DNA of 64,000 bases, taken from contig CAWIKW010000022.1 in assembly GCA_963836785.1 (NCBI GenBank), forward strand, positions 1 through 64,000, in the 5' to 3' direction. The notes under the pieces are model-generated. The model saw only the letters and a program-made list of their open reading frames with translations. It ran no database searches and was not told the DNA's origin. Source of the DNA: DASQPR01 sp963836785. Lineage in GTDB: Bacteria > Actinomycetota > Actinomycetes > Mycobacteriales > Micromonosporaceae. The translations under genes and the position numbers were made by a program. Below, piece by piece: positions 8,518 through 17,603 of this stretch (its first letter is position 1; the number at the start of each line of letters is the position of its first letter).

Positions 8518-8523
8518 TAACAT
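8518..8523 (+). promoter_or_regulatory. Candidate -10 (TAACAT) for rph
   Basis: TAACAT stands 7 bases before ATG 8531, so rph may have its own leaderless transcript in addition to read-through from murI. Confidence 0.45.
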
Positions 8524-8530
8524 GGCGGGC

Positions 8531-9268
8531 ATGGCCCGACCCGATGGACGTAAACCCGACGAGCTGCGACCCGTCACCCTGACCCGCGCCTGGAGCATGC
8601 ACGCGGAGGGCTCGGTGCTCGTCGACTTCGGCGACACCCGGGTGCTCTGCACGGCCAGTGTCACTGGCGGCGTGCCCCGGTGGCGAAAGGGCTCCGGGCT
8701 CGGCTGGGTCACGAGCGAATACGCGATGCTGCCGCGCGCCACGACCACCCGCAACGACCGCGAGAGCATCAAGGGCCGGGTGGGCGGCCGTACCCATGAA
8801 ATCTCCCGGCTGATCGGCCGCAGCCTGCGCGCGTGCATCGACCTCGGCGCACTCGGCGAGAACTCCGTCGTGATCGACTGCGACGTGCTGCAGGCCGACG
8901 GTGGCACCCGCACCGCGGCGATCACCGGCGCCTACGTCGCACTGACCGACGCGGTCACCTGGATGGCGGCGCGAGGGATGCTGAGCGGCAAACCGGAGAA
9001 GGTCATCCACCGGTCGGTGTCGGCGGTCAGCGTGGGCGTTATCGACGGCGAACCCCGACTCGATCTCTGCTACGCCGAAGACGGCACGGCCGACGTCGAC
9101 ATGAACATCGTCTGTACGGGCACCGGCGAGTTCGTCGAGGTGCAGGGCACCGGCGAGCACAACGTATTCGGCCGCGACGAGTTGGACACGCTGCTCGACC
9201 TCGGCGTCTCGGGCTGCCGCCAGCTCGCCGAGTTGCAGGCGGCCGCGCTCGCGGCTCCGCTCGGCTGA
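8531..9268 (+). CDS. rph: Ribonuclease PH
   Basis: A phosphorolytic 3'-5' exoribonuclease that trims tRNA 3' ends. The 245-residue protein begins MARPDGR and contains WVTSEYAMLPRATTTRNDRE, the conserved GRTHEISRLIGRSLRA, DCDVLQADGGTRTAAITGA and the acidic LDLCYAEDGTADVDMNIV. The -10 places the start at ATG 8531; ATG 8522 would add MAG. It is followed 14 bp later by rdgB, the usual actinobacterial pairing. Confidence 0.96.
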   Translation: MARPDGRKPDELRPVTLTRAWSMHAEGSVLVDFGDTRVLCTASVTGGVPRWRKGSGLGWVTSEYAMLPRATTTRNDRESIKGRVGGRTHEISRLIGRSLRACIDLGALGENSVVIDCDVLQADGGTRTAAITGAYVALTDAVTWMAARGMLSGKPEKVIHRSVSAVSVGVIDGEPRLDLCYAEDGTADVDMNIVCTGTGEFVEVQGTGEHNVFGRDELDTLLDLGVSGCRQLAELQAAALAAPLG

Positions 9269-9282
9269 GCGGGCGTACGCGG

Positions 9283-9888
9283 ATGAAGATCCTTCTCGCC
9301 ACGCGCAACGCGAAGAAGCAGCTCGAGTTGCAACGGATCCTCGACGCCGCACCGGACATCGCCGACGTCACGATTCTCGGTCTGACCGACGTCGAGGCGT
9401 ACGTCGAGGTACCCGAGTCGGGACTCACGTTCGATGACAACGCACTGCTGAAGGCACGCGAAGGCGCCGAGCACACCGGCCTGCCGACGGTGGCCGACGA
9501 CTCGGGGCTGGCTGTCGACGTGATGGGCGGCATGCCGGGAATCTTCAGCGCCCGGTGGTCGGGTCGACACGGCGACGACGACGCGAATCTGGATCTGCTG
9601 CTCGCCCAGGTCGGCGACGTTCCGGACGACGCGCTGACGGCGTCCTTCGTCTGCTCGGCGGCGCTGGCGCTGCCCGACGGCCGGACGTTCACCGCGGAGG
9701 GCCGGATGCCCGGGCGGCTCGTTCGGACCCGGCGCGGCTCGGGTGGCTTCGGCTATGACCCGATCTTCGTCGCCACTGGGCACACGAGGACGAACGCCGA
9801 GCTGACACCGGACGAGAAGGACGCCATCAGCCATCGCGGTCAGGCGTTCCGCGCGCTGGCGACGATCATCGCCCGCGAACTGCCCTGA
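9283..9888 (+). CDS. rdgB: Non-canonical purine NTP pyrophosphatase (RdgB/HAM1)
   Basis: Removes ITP, dITP and XTP from the nucleotide pool by cleaving them to monophosphate and pyrophosphate. The 201-residue protein has the family features: LLATRNAKKQLEL at the N-terminus (nucleotide binding), ESGLTFDDNALLKA, VADDSGLAVD with the catalytic Asp, GGFGYDPIF, and the C-terminal ISHRGQAFRAL. The start ATG lies within GCGGATGAAG, with no strong ribosome site. It is the last gene of the murI cluster. Confidence 0.95.
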   Translation: MKILLATRNAKKQLELQRILDAAPDIADVTILGLTDVEAYVEVPESGLTFDDNALLKAREGAEHTGLPTVADDSGLAVDVMGGMPGIFSARWSGRHGDDDANLDLLLAQVGDVPDDALTASFVCSAALALPDGRTFTAEGRMPGRLVRTRRGSGGFGYDPIFVATGHTRTNAELTPDEKDAISHRGQAFRALATIIARELP

Positions 9889-9992
9889 CCCTGTCCGATC
9901 GGCCCCTGTCTGACAGGCCCTCGGCCCGATCGGCGTCACTCAACGCCATGTAACGCATTGTTGCGGCGGCCGACGGGAGTCGAGGTCTGATC

Positions 9993-10128
9993 GAGGGGCT
10001 TCAGTTGAGTACACCGACGCACTGCGCTTCCTGACCTGCATGTTTGTCGCCGCTAGCAGCAGACGGCTCGTCGGACGACCTCACGTTGCGTACAGGTGGT
10101 GCGTGGGCGTGCTCAACTGAAGCCCCTC
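9993..10128. repeat. Long inverted repeat between rdgB and ltrA
   Basis: Two 30-base arms (9993-10022 and 10099-10128) are reverse complements at 27 of 30 positions and are separated by 76 bases. Each outer end is the same 17-base run (GAGGGGCTTCAGTTGAG or its complement). The right arm covers the stop codon of ltrA. It may be a two-way transcription end between the convergent genes, or a small mobile-element relic. There is no T-tract and no coding sequence between the arms. Confidence 0.75.
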
Positions 10129-11314
10129 AGATGGCTGCTGTCCGCTCCGCGGTGTCGTCGGGCTCCGCGCCCGCGACCGGGATTGTGGTGGCGACCAAGA
10201 CCGCGACGATGCCGGCTATGAAGATCAGCGGCTCGGGCAGCAGCGGAGTGATCAATACCAGCACCGCCGCGACCGGGAAGGCGACCGACCGGAGAGTCGA
10301 CTCGGCCGGGCGTCGGTGAAGCAGCCACACGCAGGCTACGTAGATCGCGACCGGAATCGCCACGGTGAACGCGGACGCACGCGCTGATAGGTCGCTGTGG
10401 CCGGTGATCGTATCGACCTGCACGGTAATGCCGGCGCCGACGGCCGCCGCGGCGGCAAAGACGAAGTAGTGGCCGTAGCCGAAGAAGAATCCGGACCGTG
10501 CGGTCCGCAGCAGTTCCTCGCCCGGACGGTCAAAGTAGATCCACCACATGGCGAAGACGGTCACCAGCCCGGAGATGCTGAGCACGAGGAGTTCGCCGCG
10601 TTCGCCGCCGGCGTCGAATCCGGTCTGGATCGCGGTCGTCGCGGCGAGGATGGCCTCGCCCAGCACGATCAGCGTGAACAGCCCGTACCGCTCGGCGATG
10701 TGGGTCGGGTGCCAGGTGGTGCCGGCGGCGCGCTCGCCATAGATCGGTACGGCCAACTCCGCGATCACCAACACGATGAAGCTCGCGGTCAGGTACCGGT
10801 CGGACACGATCGACCGGAGCACCCAGCCGATCTGGACGATCGTGATTCCGATCGCGAAGCGGAGCGCGGTGACCCGCCGGACCGGGTCGGACCAGGAAAC
10901 GCGCAGCCACTGGCCGACCATGGCCAGACGCATCACCACGTAGCCGATGACGACGACCGCAAAGTTGTTGTCGTCGAACGCCCTCGGCACGCCGGCCGCA
11001 AGGATGAGCGCGCCGGTGATCTGGACAAGCGTGGTCACGCGGTACGGCACGTCATCGTTGTCGTACGCCGACGCGAACCAGGTGAAGTTGACCCACGCCC
11101 ACCAGATGGCGAAGAACACCATCAGATAGCTGCCGATGCCGTGACCGATCTCGTTCGCCGACAGCGCATGGTGCAGGCGGCCGGCCGCCTGCGACACGCC
11201 AACCACGAAGCACAGGTCGAAAAGCAGTTCGAGCGGCGTCGAGGCGCGGTGCGGCTCGTCGACGTCGCGCGCGACCATGGGTCGATACCAGCGGCGTATT
11301 TTCGCGTCGGGCAC
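10127..11314 (-). CDS. ltrA: Low temperature requirement A (LtrA) family membrane protein
   Basis: The 395-residue protein has the LtrA signature near its start (RPMVARD...HRASTPLELLFDLCFVV), then roughly ten to twelve hydrophobic helices. The conserved middle block HIAERYGLFTLIVLGEAIL with its acidic residues is present. The biochemical role of LtrA is not established; the name comes from a Listeria cold-growth mutant. The start is uncertain: GTG 11314 gives the normal family N-terminus, and ATG 11278 would cut into the conserved region. It is divergent from the nucleotidyltransferase. Confidence 0.85.
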   Translation of the reverse strand: MPDAKIRRWYRPMVARDVDEPHRASTPLELLFDLCFVVGVSQAAGRLHHALSANEIGHGIGSYLMVFFAIWWAWVNFTWFASAYDNDDVPYRVTTLVQITGALILAAGVPRAFDDNNFAVVVIGYVVMRLAMVGQWLRVSWSDPVRRVTALRFAIGITIVQIGWVLRSIVSDRYLTASFIVLVIAELAVPIYGERAAGTTWHPTHIAERYGLFTLIVLGEAILAATTAIQTGFDAGGERGELLVLSISGLVTVFAMWWIYFDRPGEELLRTARSGFFFGYGHYFVFAAAAAVGAGITVQVDTITGHSDLSARASAFTVAIPVAIYVACVWLLHRRPAESTLRSVAFPVAAVLVLITPLLPEPLIFIAGIVAVLVATTIPVAGAEPDDTAERTAAI

Positions 11315-11329
11315 CTCGTCATTGTGGGC

Positions 11330-11335
11330 TACCGT
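11330..11335 (+). promoter_or_regulatory. Candidate -10 (TACCGT) for the nucleotidyltransferase
   Basis: TACCGT lies 5 bases before ATG 11341 in the short divergent gap with ltrA. Confidence 0.35.
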
Positions 11336-11340
11336 GCAGC

Positions 11341-12126
11341 GATGCTGGTGCAGCAGGAGCTGATCGCCCGGGTGCGGTCGCGGTGCATAGCGGATCTTCG
11401 ACTCGACGCCGCGTTGGAATACGGTTCGTTTCCGCAGGGACTCGGCGACGCGTACAGCGACGTGGAGTTCTGGCTCTTTGTCGCGCCCGGCCAATGGGTT
11501 GGGCTCGACGCGGCAACCTGGATCGGCGATGTGGCCCCGCCGCTGTCGACCGGGGTGAACGAGTTCGGCGCGCATGTCGCGATCTTCGACGGGCTGATCC
11601 GGGGTGAGTTCCACTTCGCGCTGGCCGAGAACATCGGCTCGGTGGCGTCGTGGCCGGCACGGGGCGCGGATGTCGACCGGATGATCATCGTGGATCGCCG
11701 CGGCGCCTTACGGGATGTGTTGACCGCGTTGCCCGGCGAGGTGGCCGTCCCGCACACCCGGCCGAGATCGAGACGCTGTGCCTACGCTTCGTCAACTGGC
11801 TGGTGCTCGGCCTCAACGTGGCCCGGCGGGGCGAGCGCCTCCGGGCGCACGACGCGCTCGATCACGTACGGCGACATCTGCTGTGGATGGCCCGGTTGCG
11901 CGACGGCGCAACGGATACCTGGCTCACGCCGTCGCGCCGAGCCGAGGCGGAGTTGAGCGCCCACACGCTCACATCGGCCGAGACCACGCTCGATCCCGAC
12001 CCGATGACGGCACTGTCGGCGTCGTGGCGCTGGGGTCGCGAAATGTGGACGGCGCTGGCCGGTCGGCACGGCTTCGCCGTTCCTCCGGACCTCCGCGCCG
12101 CCCTCGACGCCGCGCTTGCCGGCTGA
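11341..12126 (+). pseudogene. Lincosamide-type nucleotidyltransferase, frameshifted
   Basis: Residues from ATG 11341 match the Lnu(F)/LinB-like group of nucleotidyltransferases: EYGSFPQGLGDAYSDVEFW carries the GS...D-x-E metal site. EFGAHVAIF, LIRGEFHFA and SWPARGADVDRMI follow. After GEVAVPHTR (about 11760) the frame is lost, and the expected sequence (EIETLCLRFVNWLVL, HLLWMARL, AGRHGFAVP) continues in another frame to the stop at 12126. One missing base near 11757-11763 explains this. It could be a true pseudogene or a base-calling error. If intact, the protein would be about 262 residues and transfer a nucleotide to a small molecule. Confidence 0.7.
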
Positions 12127-12139
12127 CCAGACGCCAGCC

Positions 12140-13676
12140 TCAGGCAAGCGGGCCGATGGCCGCCTCGATCTCGGCCCGCAGGGTCGGGCCGCCGATGACG
12201 GCGCGGGCGTGTTCGATGACCGGCGCCATGAAGATGTCCGGGCCCGGGCGTACCGGCGAAGGGGGCGACCGCCGCGAGCGCCGCCCGACCGGCGGCGGAC
12301 GGCTGCAGCGGTGCCCGCAGTTGGATGCCCCGGACGCCGGCGATCAGCTCGACGGCGAGCAGACTCGTCAGGTTGTCGAGAACGGTCCGCAGCTTCCGAG
12401 CGGCCGCCCAGCCCATCGAGACGTGGTCCTCCTGCATTCCCGACGTCGGCACGGAGTCGACGCTGGCCGGCGACGCGAGGCGGCGGTTCTCGGCGACGAT
12501 CCCGGCGGCGGTGTATTGAGCGATCATGAGACCCGAGTTCACGCCCGGGTCCGGGGTCAGGAACGCCGGCAGGTCGCGGGACCGGGTGACGTCGAGCAGG
12601 CGGTCGACGCGGCGTTCCGCGATCGAGCCGACCTCGGCGGCCGCGATGGCTAGGAAGTCGGCGGCGAAGCCGAGCGGCGCACCGTGGAAGTTGCCGGTCG
12701 ACACGACACGCCCGTCCGGCAGCACGACCGGGTTATCGACGATGGACGCGAGTTCGCGCGCGGCGACCTGGCGAACGAAGTCGAGCGTGTCGCGGGCGGC
12801 CCCGGCGACCTGCGGCGCGCACCGGATCGAGTAGGCATCCTGCACGGCGTGGCCGAAGTCGTCGCGATGGCTGTCCATGATGGCCGAGCCCTGCAGCAGC
12901 CGGTGAATGTTCGCGGCCGACACCGCCTGCCCCGGCTGCGGCCGGATCGCGTGGATCTCGGGCGCGAACGGCCGATCTGAGCCGAGCATCGCCTCGATCG
13001 ACAGGGCCGCCGTCACGTCAGCCATGGCAAAAAGATGCGCGGCGTCCGTGATCGCCAGGAACAGCATGGCGAGCATGCCGTCCGTGCCGTTGATGAGCGC
13101 GAGTCCCTCCTTGGCCGCCAACTCGATCGGTTCGATCCCGGCATGCGCCAACGCATCCGCGGCGGCAACCCGGAAACCGTCCTTGCCGAGCACCCATCCC
13201 TCGCCCAGCAGTGCGAGCGCGCAGTGCGCCAGCGGCGCGAGGTCGCCGGACGCACCGAGCGATCCGTGCTCGGGAACCCAGGGCGTGATGTCGTGGTTGA
13301 GGAGATCGACGAGCGCGTGCGCGACGAGCGGCCGGACACCGGAGTGGCCGAGCGCAAGCGAGCGAACGCGCAGCAGCATCATCGCGCGGACAACCTCGCG
13401 CGGCATCGGTGCGCCGACACCGGCCGCGTGCGAACGGATCAACGCGTGCTGCAACTCGGCCCGGCGCTCCGGCGCGATGAACGTGCTGGCGAGGGCGCCG
13501 AAACCGGTCGACACGCCGTACACCGGCCGGCCCTGACGCTCGATGTCGTCGATGATCTCGCGGCTCGTTCTCATGGCCGCGTCCGCCGCCGGCGAAATCT
13601 CGATCCGGTCGGCGCCGCGCGCGACCGCGAGAACGTCGGCGTGGGTGACGCCGGTCGGGGTGACGATGACGGTCAT
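12140..13676 (-). CDS. hutH: Histidine ammonia-lyase, with C-terminal frameshift
   Basis: The first histidine-degradation step: deamination of L-histidine to urocanate. The self-cyclising MIO triplet ASG is in GSLGASGDLAPLAH. Other family blocks are VYGVSTGFG near the N-terminus, SIRCAPQVAGA, STGNFHGAPLG and a late SMGWAAARKLR. The reading frame breaks after PFAGTPG, where one extra G in a GGGCCC run (12240-12249) shifts it. Reading past it gives DIFMAPVIEHARAVIGG and a stop at 12140, total about 511 residues. The start ATG 13676 overlaps hutI by 4 bp. Only the last 35 or so residues are affected. Confidence 0.88.
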
Positions 13677-14896
13677 GTTGCTTCTCCGTTGCTGAGGGTT
13701 CCGTTGCCGGGGGTTCCGTTGCTGGGGTTTCCGTTGACGAGAACGGTGCGAACGAGGGGAACGCCGGGCCGGTATGCCAGGTGCAGGAAGCTCGGCGCGT
13801 CCAGGATGACGAGATCGGCCCGCGCGCCGACGCTGAGATGACCGATGTCCGTGCGGCGCAAGGCTTTCGCGCCGCCGGCGGTCGCCGACCACAGCGCCTC
13901 GGCCGGGGTCATGCGCATCTCCCGGACCGCGAGCGCGATGCAGAACGGCATCGAGGACGTGTACGACGACCCGGGGTTGCAGTCGGTGGCGAGCGCGACC
14001 GTCGCGCCGGCGTCGAGAAGGCCACGCGCGTCCGGGTAGCGCGACCGGGTGGAGAACTCGGCGCCGGGCAGCAACGTCGCGACCGTTCCGGGTGAACCGC
14101 CGCCTACCGACGCGGCGAGCGCGTCGATGTCCGGCGGCGCCAGGTGCGTGCAGTGGTCGGCGCTGGCCGCTCCGAGTTCGACCGCCAGCCGTACGCCGCC
14201 GCCCGGCGTGAGTTGGTTGGCGTGGATCCGGGCACCGAGTCCGGCCCGGATGCCGGCCGTGAGTACGGCGCGGGAGCGGTCTTCGTCGAACGCGCCCCGT
14301 TCGCAGAACACGTCGATCCAGCGGGCGTAGGGCGCCGCCGCGTCCAGCATCGGTCCGCAGACGAGTGCGGTGTAGTCGTCCGGATCGGCATCGGCCGGGA
14401 TCACGTGGGCGCCGAGGTACGTCGTCTCGTCGGTGAATTCGCCGGCAATGCGTAGCGATCGGCGCTCGTCGGCAACGGTCAGTCCGTACCCACTTTTGAT
14501 CTCGATCGTGGTCGTGCCCTGCCGCAGCATCTCGCGGTGCAGTCGCGCGACGGTGGCCCGCAGGTCGTCGTCGGACGCCGACCTCGTGGCGGCTACGGTC
14601 GTGCGGATGCCGCCGCCCGTGTAGGGCGATCCGGCCATCCGGGCCGCGAACTCGGCCGCTCGGTCGCCGGCGAAGACGATGTGTGCGTGGCTGTCCACGA
14701 ACCCCGGAATGACCGCGGCGCCGGCGGCATCGAGGGACCGATCGGCGGGTGGGGCCGACGAGCGGGCGCCGACCCAGGCCACGTGGCCGTCGTCGCCAAC
14801 GACGACGGCGGCGTCCCGGATGATGCCCAACGCTGTATCGCCACGCGAAGCGTCGTTCGTGACGAGCTCTCCGATGTGGTCGATGACGAGCGTCAT
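13673..14896 (-). CDS. hutI: Imidazolonepropionase
   Basis: Opens the imidazolone ring to give N-formimidoyl-L-glutamate. The 407-residue amidohydrolase has metal ligands in FVDSHAHIVFAGDR. TTIEIKSGYGL, HANQLTPGGG, ADHCTHL and ALATDCNPGSSYTSSMP follow in family order. The C-terminus carries a low-complexity tail (NGNPSNGTPGNGTLSNG) written by a 15-bp DNA repeat, which is not part of the conserved fold. It overlaps hutF and hutH by 4 bp each. Confidence 0.95.
   Translation of the reverse strand: MTLVIDHIGELVTNDASRGDTALGIIRDAAVVVGDDGHVAWVGARSSAPPADRSLDAAGAAVIPGFVDSHAHIVFAGDRAAEFAARMAGSPYTGGGIRTTVAATRSASDDDLRATVARLHREMLRQGTTTIEIKSGYGLTVADERRSLRIAGEFTDETTYLGAHVIPADADPDDYTALVCGPMLDAAAPYARWIDVFCERGAFDEDRSRAVLTAGIRAGLGARIHANQLTPGGGVRLAVELGAASADHCTHLAPPDIDALAASVGGGSPGTVATLLPGAEFSTRSRYPDARGLLDAGATVALATDCNPGSSYTSSMPFCIALAVREMRMTPAEALWSATAGGAKALRRTDIGHLSVGARADLVILDAPSFLHLAYRPGVPLVRTVLVNGNPSNGTPGNGTLSNGEAT
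13685..13744. repeat. 15-bp tandem repeat in the hutI 3' end
   Basis: Four imperfect 15-bp units, each beginning TCCGTTG, run to the end of hutI and stop just before the hutH start. They encode an Asn/Gly-rich tail on the minus strand. Confidence 0.8.
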
Positions 14897-16365
14897 CGCG
14901 CGTCCGGGCGCTCAAGGGTGATCGGCTCATCGAGGCTCGCGGTCGTCGATTCGTCGGCGCCACCCGGGTCGAACGGCACCGGCATCACGAACGAGGCCGG
15001 CACAACCGCTGCGGGCAACCACAGCGGCGTGATGGCGGTGGCCAGGGCGGAACCGACGTCGATCGTCGCGTGCCGGCCGTCGTGCACAACGGTCGTGCCG
15101 TCGATCACCACGTGCGTGACGTCGGCCGCCGTCGCCGCGTAGATGGCCGCGGCGCGCGGATCGGCGCCGGCCGTACGGCGGCTGTCCAGCCGGAGCGTGA
15201 CCAGATCGGCACGGGAACCGGGGGCGATCGTGCCGGCGTCGGCCCAACCGAGTGCACGGTGGCCGTTCGTCGTGGCCGCCGCCATCAGCTCCGCGACGTC
15301 GAAGTGGCCGCGAGTCTCGGTGCGCAGCCGTTCATGCATCTCGATCGCGCGCGCTTCGGAGAACATGTCGATGACCGCGTGGCTGTCGGAGCCGAGCGAC
15401 AGCGGCGAACCGGCGTCGACGAGCGCGCGCGCCGGACCGATGCCGTCGGCCAGATCTTCCTCGGTGGTCGGGCAGAAGCACACGCCGGTGTCGGTGTCGC
15501 CGAGGACCGTACGGTCGATGTCGTCGAGATGCGTCGCGTGCACCGCGGTGGTCGTCGGCCCGAGAAAACCGTTGTCCGCCAACAGTTGCGTGGGGGTTGC
15601 GCGATGGATGGCGTGGCAGGCCGCGTTTTCGGCCCGCTGCTCGGACAGGTGCACGTGCATCGGCCGCCCGGCCGCGACCTCGACCACGGTCGGCAGTGCC
15701 CGGGCCGGGACGGCGCGGACCGAGTGGGCGGCCACGCCGACGCGTGCGTGTGAGTGGTCGGACAAACCGCTGACCCGGCTCGCCCAGGCATCCGCGTCGC
15801 GGTCGGCAAACCGGAGCTGCGTGCCGGACAGCGGTGTGCCGTCGACGTTCGCGGTGAGGTAGAGCGTGTCGAGCAGTGTCATCCGCAGGCCGGCGTCCCG
15901 GGCGGCGTACATGAGGGCGGCGGCCATCGCGTTCGGGTCGCCGTACGGCGTGCCACCCGGACCGTGGTGCAGGTAGTGAAACTCGCCGACGCACGTGATG
16001 CCGGCCAACACCATCTCCGCGTACGTGGCCCGGGCCAGCCAGTAGTACGCGTCGGGGTCGAGCCGTTCGGCCAGTGCGTACATCCCGTCGCGCCACGTCC
16101 AGAAGCTGCCCTTGCCGGTCTGCGTACGGCCGCGCAGCGCGCGATGGAACGCGTGCGAATGCGCGTTGGCCAGGCCCGGAATCGTCAGTCCGGCGAGGCG
16201 TAGTGCCCCGTCCGTCGCCGCCGTGCCGACCGGTACGCCCGGGATCACGCTGGTGAAGCGGCCTTCGTGCACCTCGATCAGCACATCGGATTCGACGCTC
16301 GGATGCTCACCCTGCGCGTCGGACAGCCAGGCGAACTCCGCGTGAAACCGGCGGGTCACCGGCAT
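14893..16365 (-). CDS. hutF: Formimidoylglutamate deiminase
   Basis: Converts N-formimidoyl-L-glutamate to N-formyl-L-glutamate and ammonia, which marks the five-step histidine route. The 490-residue amidohydrolase has the family motif GLANAHSHAFHRALRGRTQ, then FWTWRDGMY, EFHYLHHGPGG, MHVHLSEQ, HATHLDD, and LSLGSDSHAVIDMFSEAR. The last 40 or so residues are a divergent tail. The start ATG 16365 overlaps the M20 hydrolase gene by 10 bp. Confidence 0.94.
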   Translation of the reverse strand: MPVTRRFHAEFAWLSDAQGEHPSVESDVLIEVHEGRFTSVIPGVPVGTAATDGALRLAGLTIPGLANAHSHAFHRALRGRTQTGKGSFWTWRDGMYALAERLDPDAYYWLARATYAEMVLAGITCVGEFHYLHHGPGGTPYGDPNAMAAALMYAARDAGLRMTLLDTLYLTANVDGTPLSGTQLRFADRDADAWASRVSGLSDHSHARVGVAAHSVRAVPARALPTVVEVAAGRPMHVHLSEQRAENAACHAIHRATPTQLLADNGFLGPTTTAVHATHLDDIDRTVLGDTDTGVCFCPTTEEDLADGIGPARALVDAGSPLSLGSDSHAVIDMFSEARAIEMHERLRTETRGHFDVAELMAAATTNGHRALGWADAGTIAPGSRADLVTLRLDSRRTAGADPRAAAIYAATAADVTHVVIDGTTVVHDGRHATIDVGSALATAITPLWLPAAVVPASFVMPVPFDPGGADESTTASLDEPITLERPDAR

Positions 16366-17603
16366 GCCAGCTCCGTCAACGCGTCGGCCAGCGCGGTCAC
16401 GCCGGCGGCGCAGTCCTCGTCGCTGGCCGCCTCCTCCGGTGCGTGCGATATGCCGGTCGGGTTGCGGACGAACAACATGGCCGTCGGCACGTGCGCGGCC
16501 AGGATGCCCGCGTCGTGGCCGGCGCCGGTCGCGAGCACCGGCGCGCCGGGCAGGACGGCCTGCAGCCGCGACCGCATCGTCGGCGCGAACTCGGTCTCGG
16601 CCGACACCGACTCGGGGTTCACGGTCACGGTTGTGCCGTCGCGATCGGCGCGCTCGGACGACTTGGTCATGATGTCGGCGATCAATCCGGCCAGCGTCCC
16701 GTCGTCGGCGGCCCGCGCATCGAGCCAGCCGGTGACCGCCGACGGGATCGCATTCGTCGCGTTCGGCTCGACCTGGATCCGTCCCATCGTCGCGTGCGCC
16801 CCGGACAGTCGGGCCGCTTTGTTCGCGGCCAATACGGTGAACGCGTACGTGAGCATCGGATCGTGCCGGTCGGACATCCGGGTCGTGCCGGCGTGGTTGC
16901 CCTCGCCGCGGAACTCGAAGCGGTAGCGACCATGCGGCCAGATCGAGCTGGCCACGCCGACCGCGGCGTCCGAGTCGACGAGCGACCGGCCCTGCTCGAC
17001 GTGCAACTCCACAAACGCGCCAATGCCGCTGAGCCGGTCCGTGTCCGGGCCGACCTCGGCCGGATCGAGTCCGCCGATCGTCAACGCATCGGCCAGCCGT
17101 ACGCCGTCGCTATCGGTCAGCCGGAGCGCCTGCTCCGGTCGCATCGCGCCGGTCAGCAGGCGGGAGCCGAGGCACGCGATGCCGAAGCGGGAACCCTCCT
17201 CCTCGGTGAAGACGACGATCTTCACCGGGCGACCCGGGATCGCGCCTCGCGTTCGCATCTCATCGATCGCGAGCAACGCGGACACCACGCCCAACGGGCC
17301 GTCGTACGCCCCGCCGTGCGGTACGGAGTCGAGGTGACTGCCGGTGACGACGGCCGCCTGGCGTTCGTCGACCCCGGTTGGACACCAGGTCGCCCAGATG
17401 TTGCCGTTCCCGTCCGTCTCCACCTCGAGATCGCGGTCGAGGGCCTCCTCGATAAACCACTCGCGGCAATCAATGTCGGCGTGCGTCCATGAATAGCGCA
17501 CGTAGCCGGGGCCGGCCGGCCCGTCGACGGCACGGCTCGGCGCCCGGCCGATCGGTGTGAGCGAACCCCACAGCGCGGCGAACTTGTCGACGGCATCGGT
17601 CAT
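16356..17603 (-). CDS. M20 amidohydrolase of the allantoate/carbamoylase group, hut operon member
   Basis: A dinuclear-metal amidohydrolase of 415 residues. Motifs are TGSHLDSVPHGGAYDGPLGV (metal His and Asp), FTEEEGSRFG (Glu pair), and ELHVEQGRSLVDSD. GNHAGTTRMSDRHDP (dimerisation domain) and AGHDAGILA follow. By family it would be called allantoate amidohydrolase. It lies between hutU and hutF with 4-bp and 10-bp overlaps, and there is no hutG in the window. N-formylglutamate hydrolysis, the missing last step, is therefore the more likely role. That is inference from position, not from a residue. Confidence 0.85.
   Translation of the reverse strand: MTDAVDKFAALWGSLTPIGRAPSRAVDGPAGPGYVRYSWTHADIDCREWFIEEALDRDLEVETDGNGNIWATWCPTGVDERQAAVVTGSHLDSVPHGGAYDGPLGVVSALLAIDEMRTRGAIPGRPVKIVVFTEEEGSRFGIACLGSRLLTGAMRPEQALRLTDSDGVRLADALTIGGLDPAEVGPDTDRLSGIGAFVELHVEQGRSLVDSDAAVGVASSIWPHGRYRFEFRGEGNHAGTTRMSDRHDPMLTYAFTVLAANKAARLSGAHATMGRIQVEPNATNAIPSAVTGWLDARAADDGTLAGLIADIMTKSSERADRDGTTVTVNPESVSAETEFAPTMRSRLQAVLPGAPVLATGAGHDAGILAAHVPTAMLFVRNPTGISHAPEEAASDEDCAAGVTALADALTELACR

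Noticed and set aside
10397..11340. Long open frame extending the nucleotidyltransferase upstream
   Set aside because: It is antisense to the conserved ltrA gene, and the real N-terminus starts at 11341.
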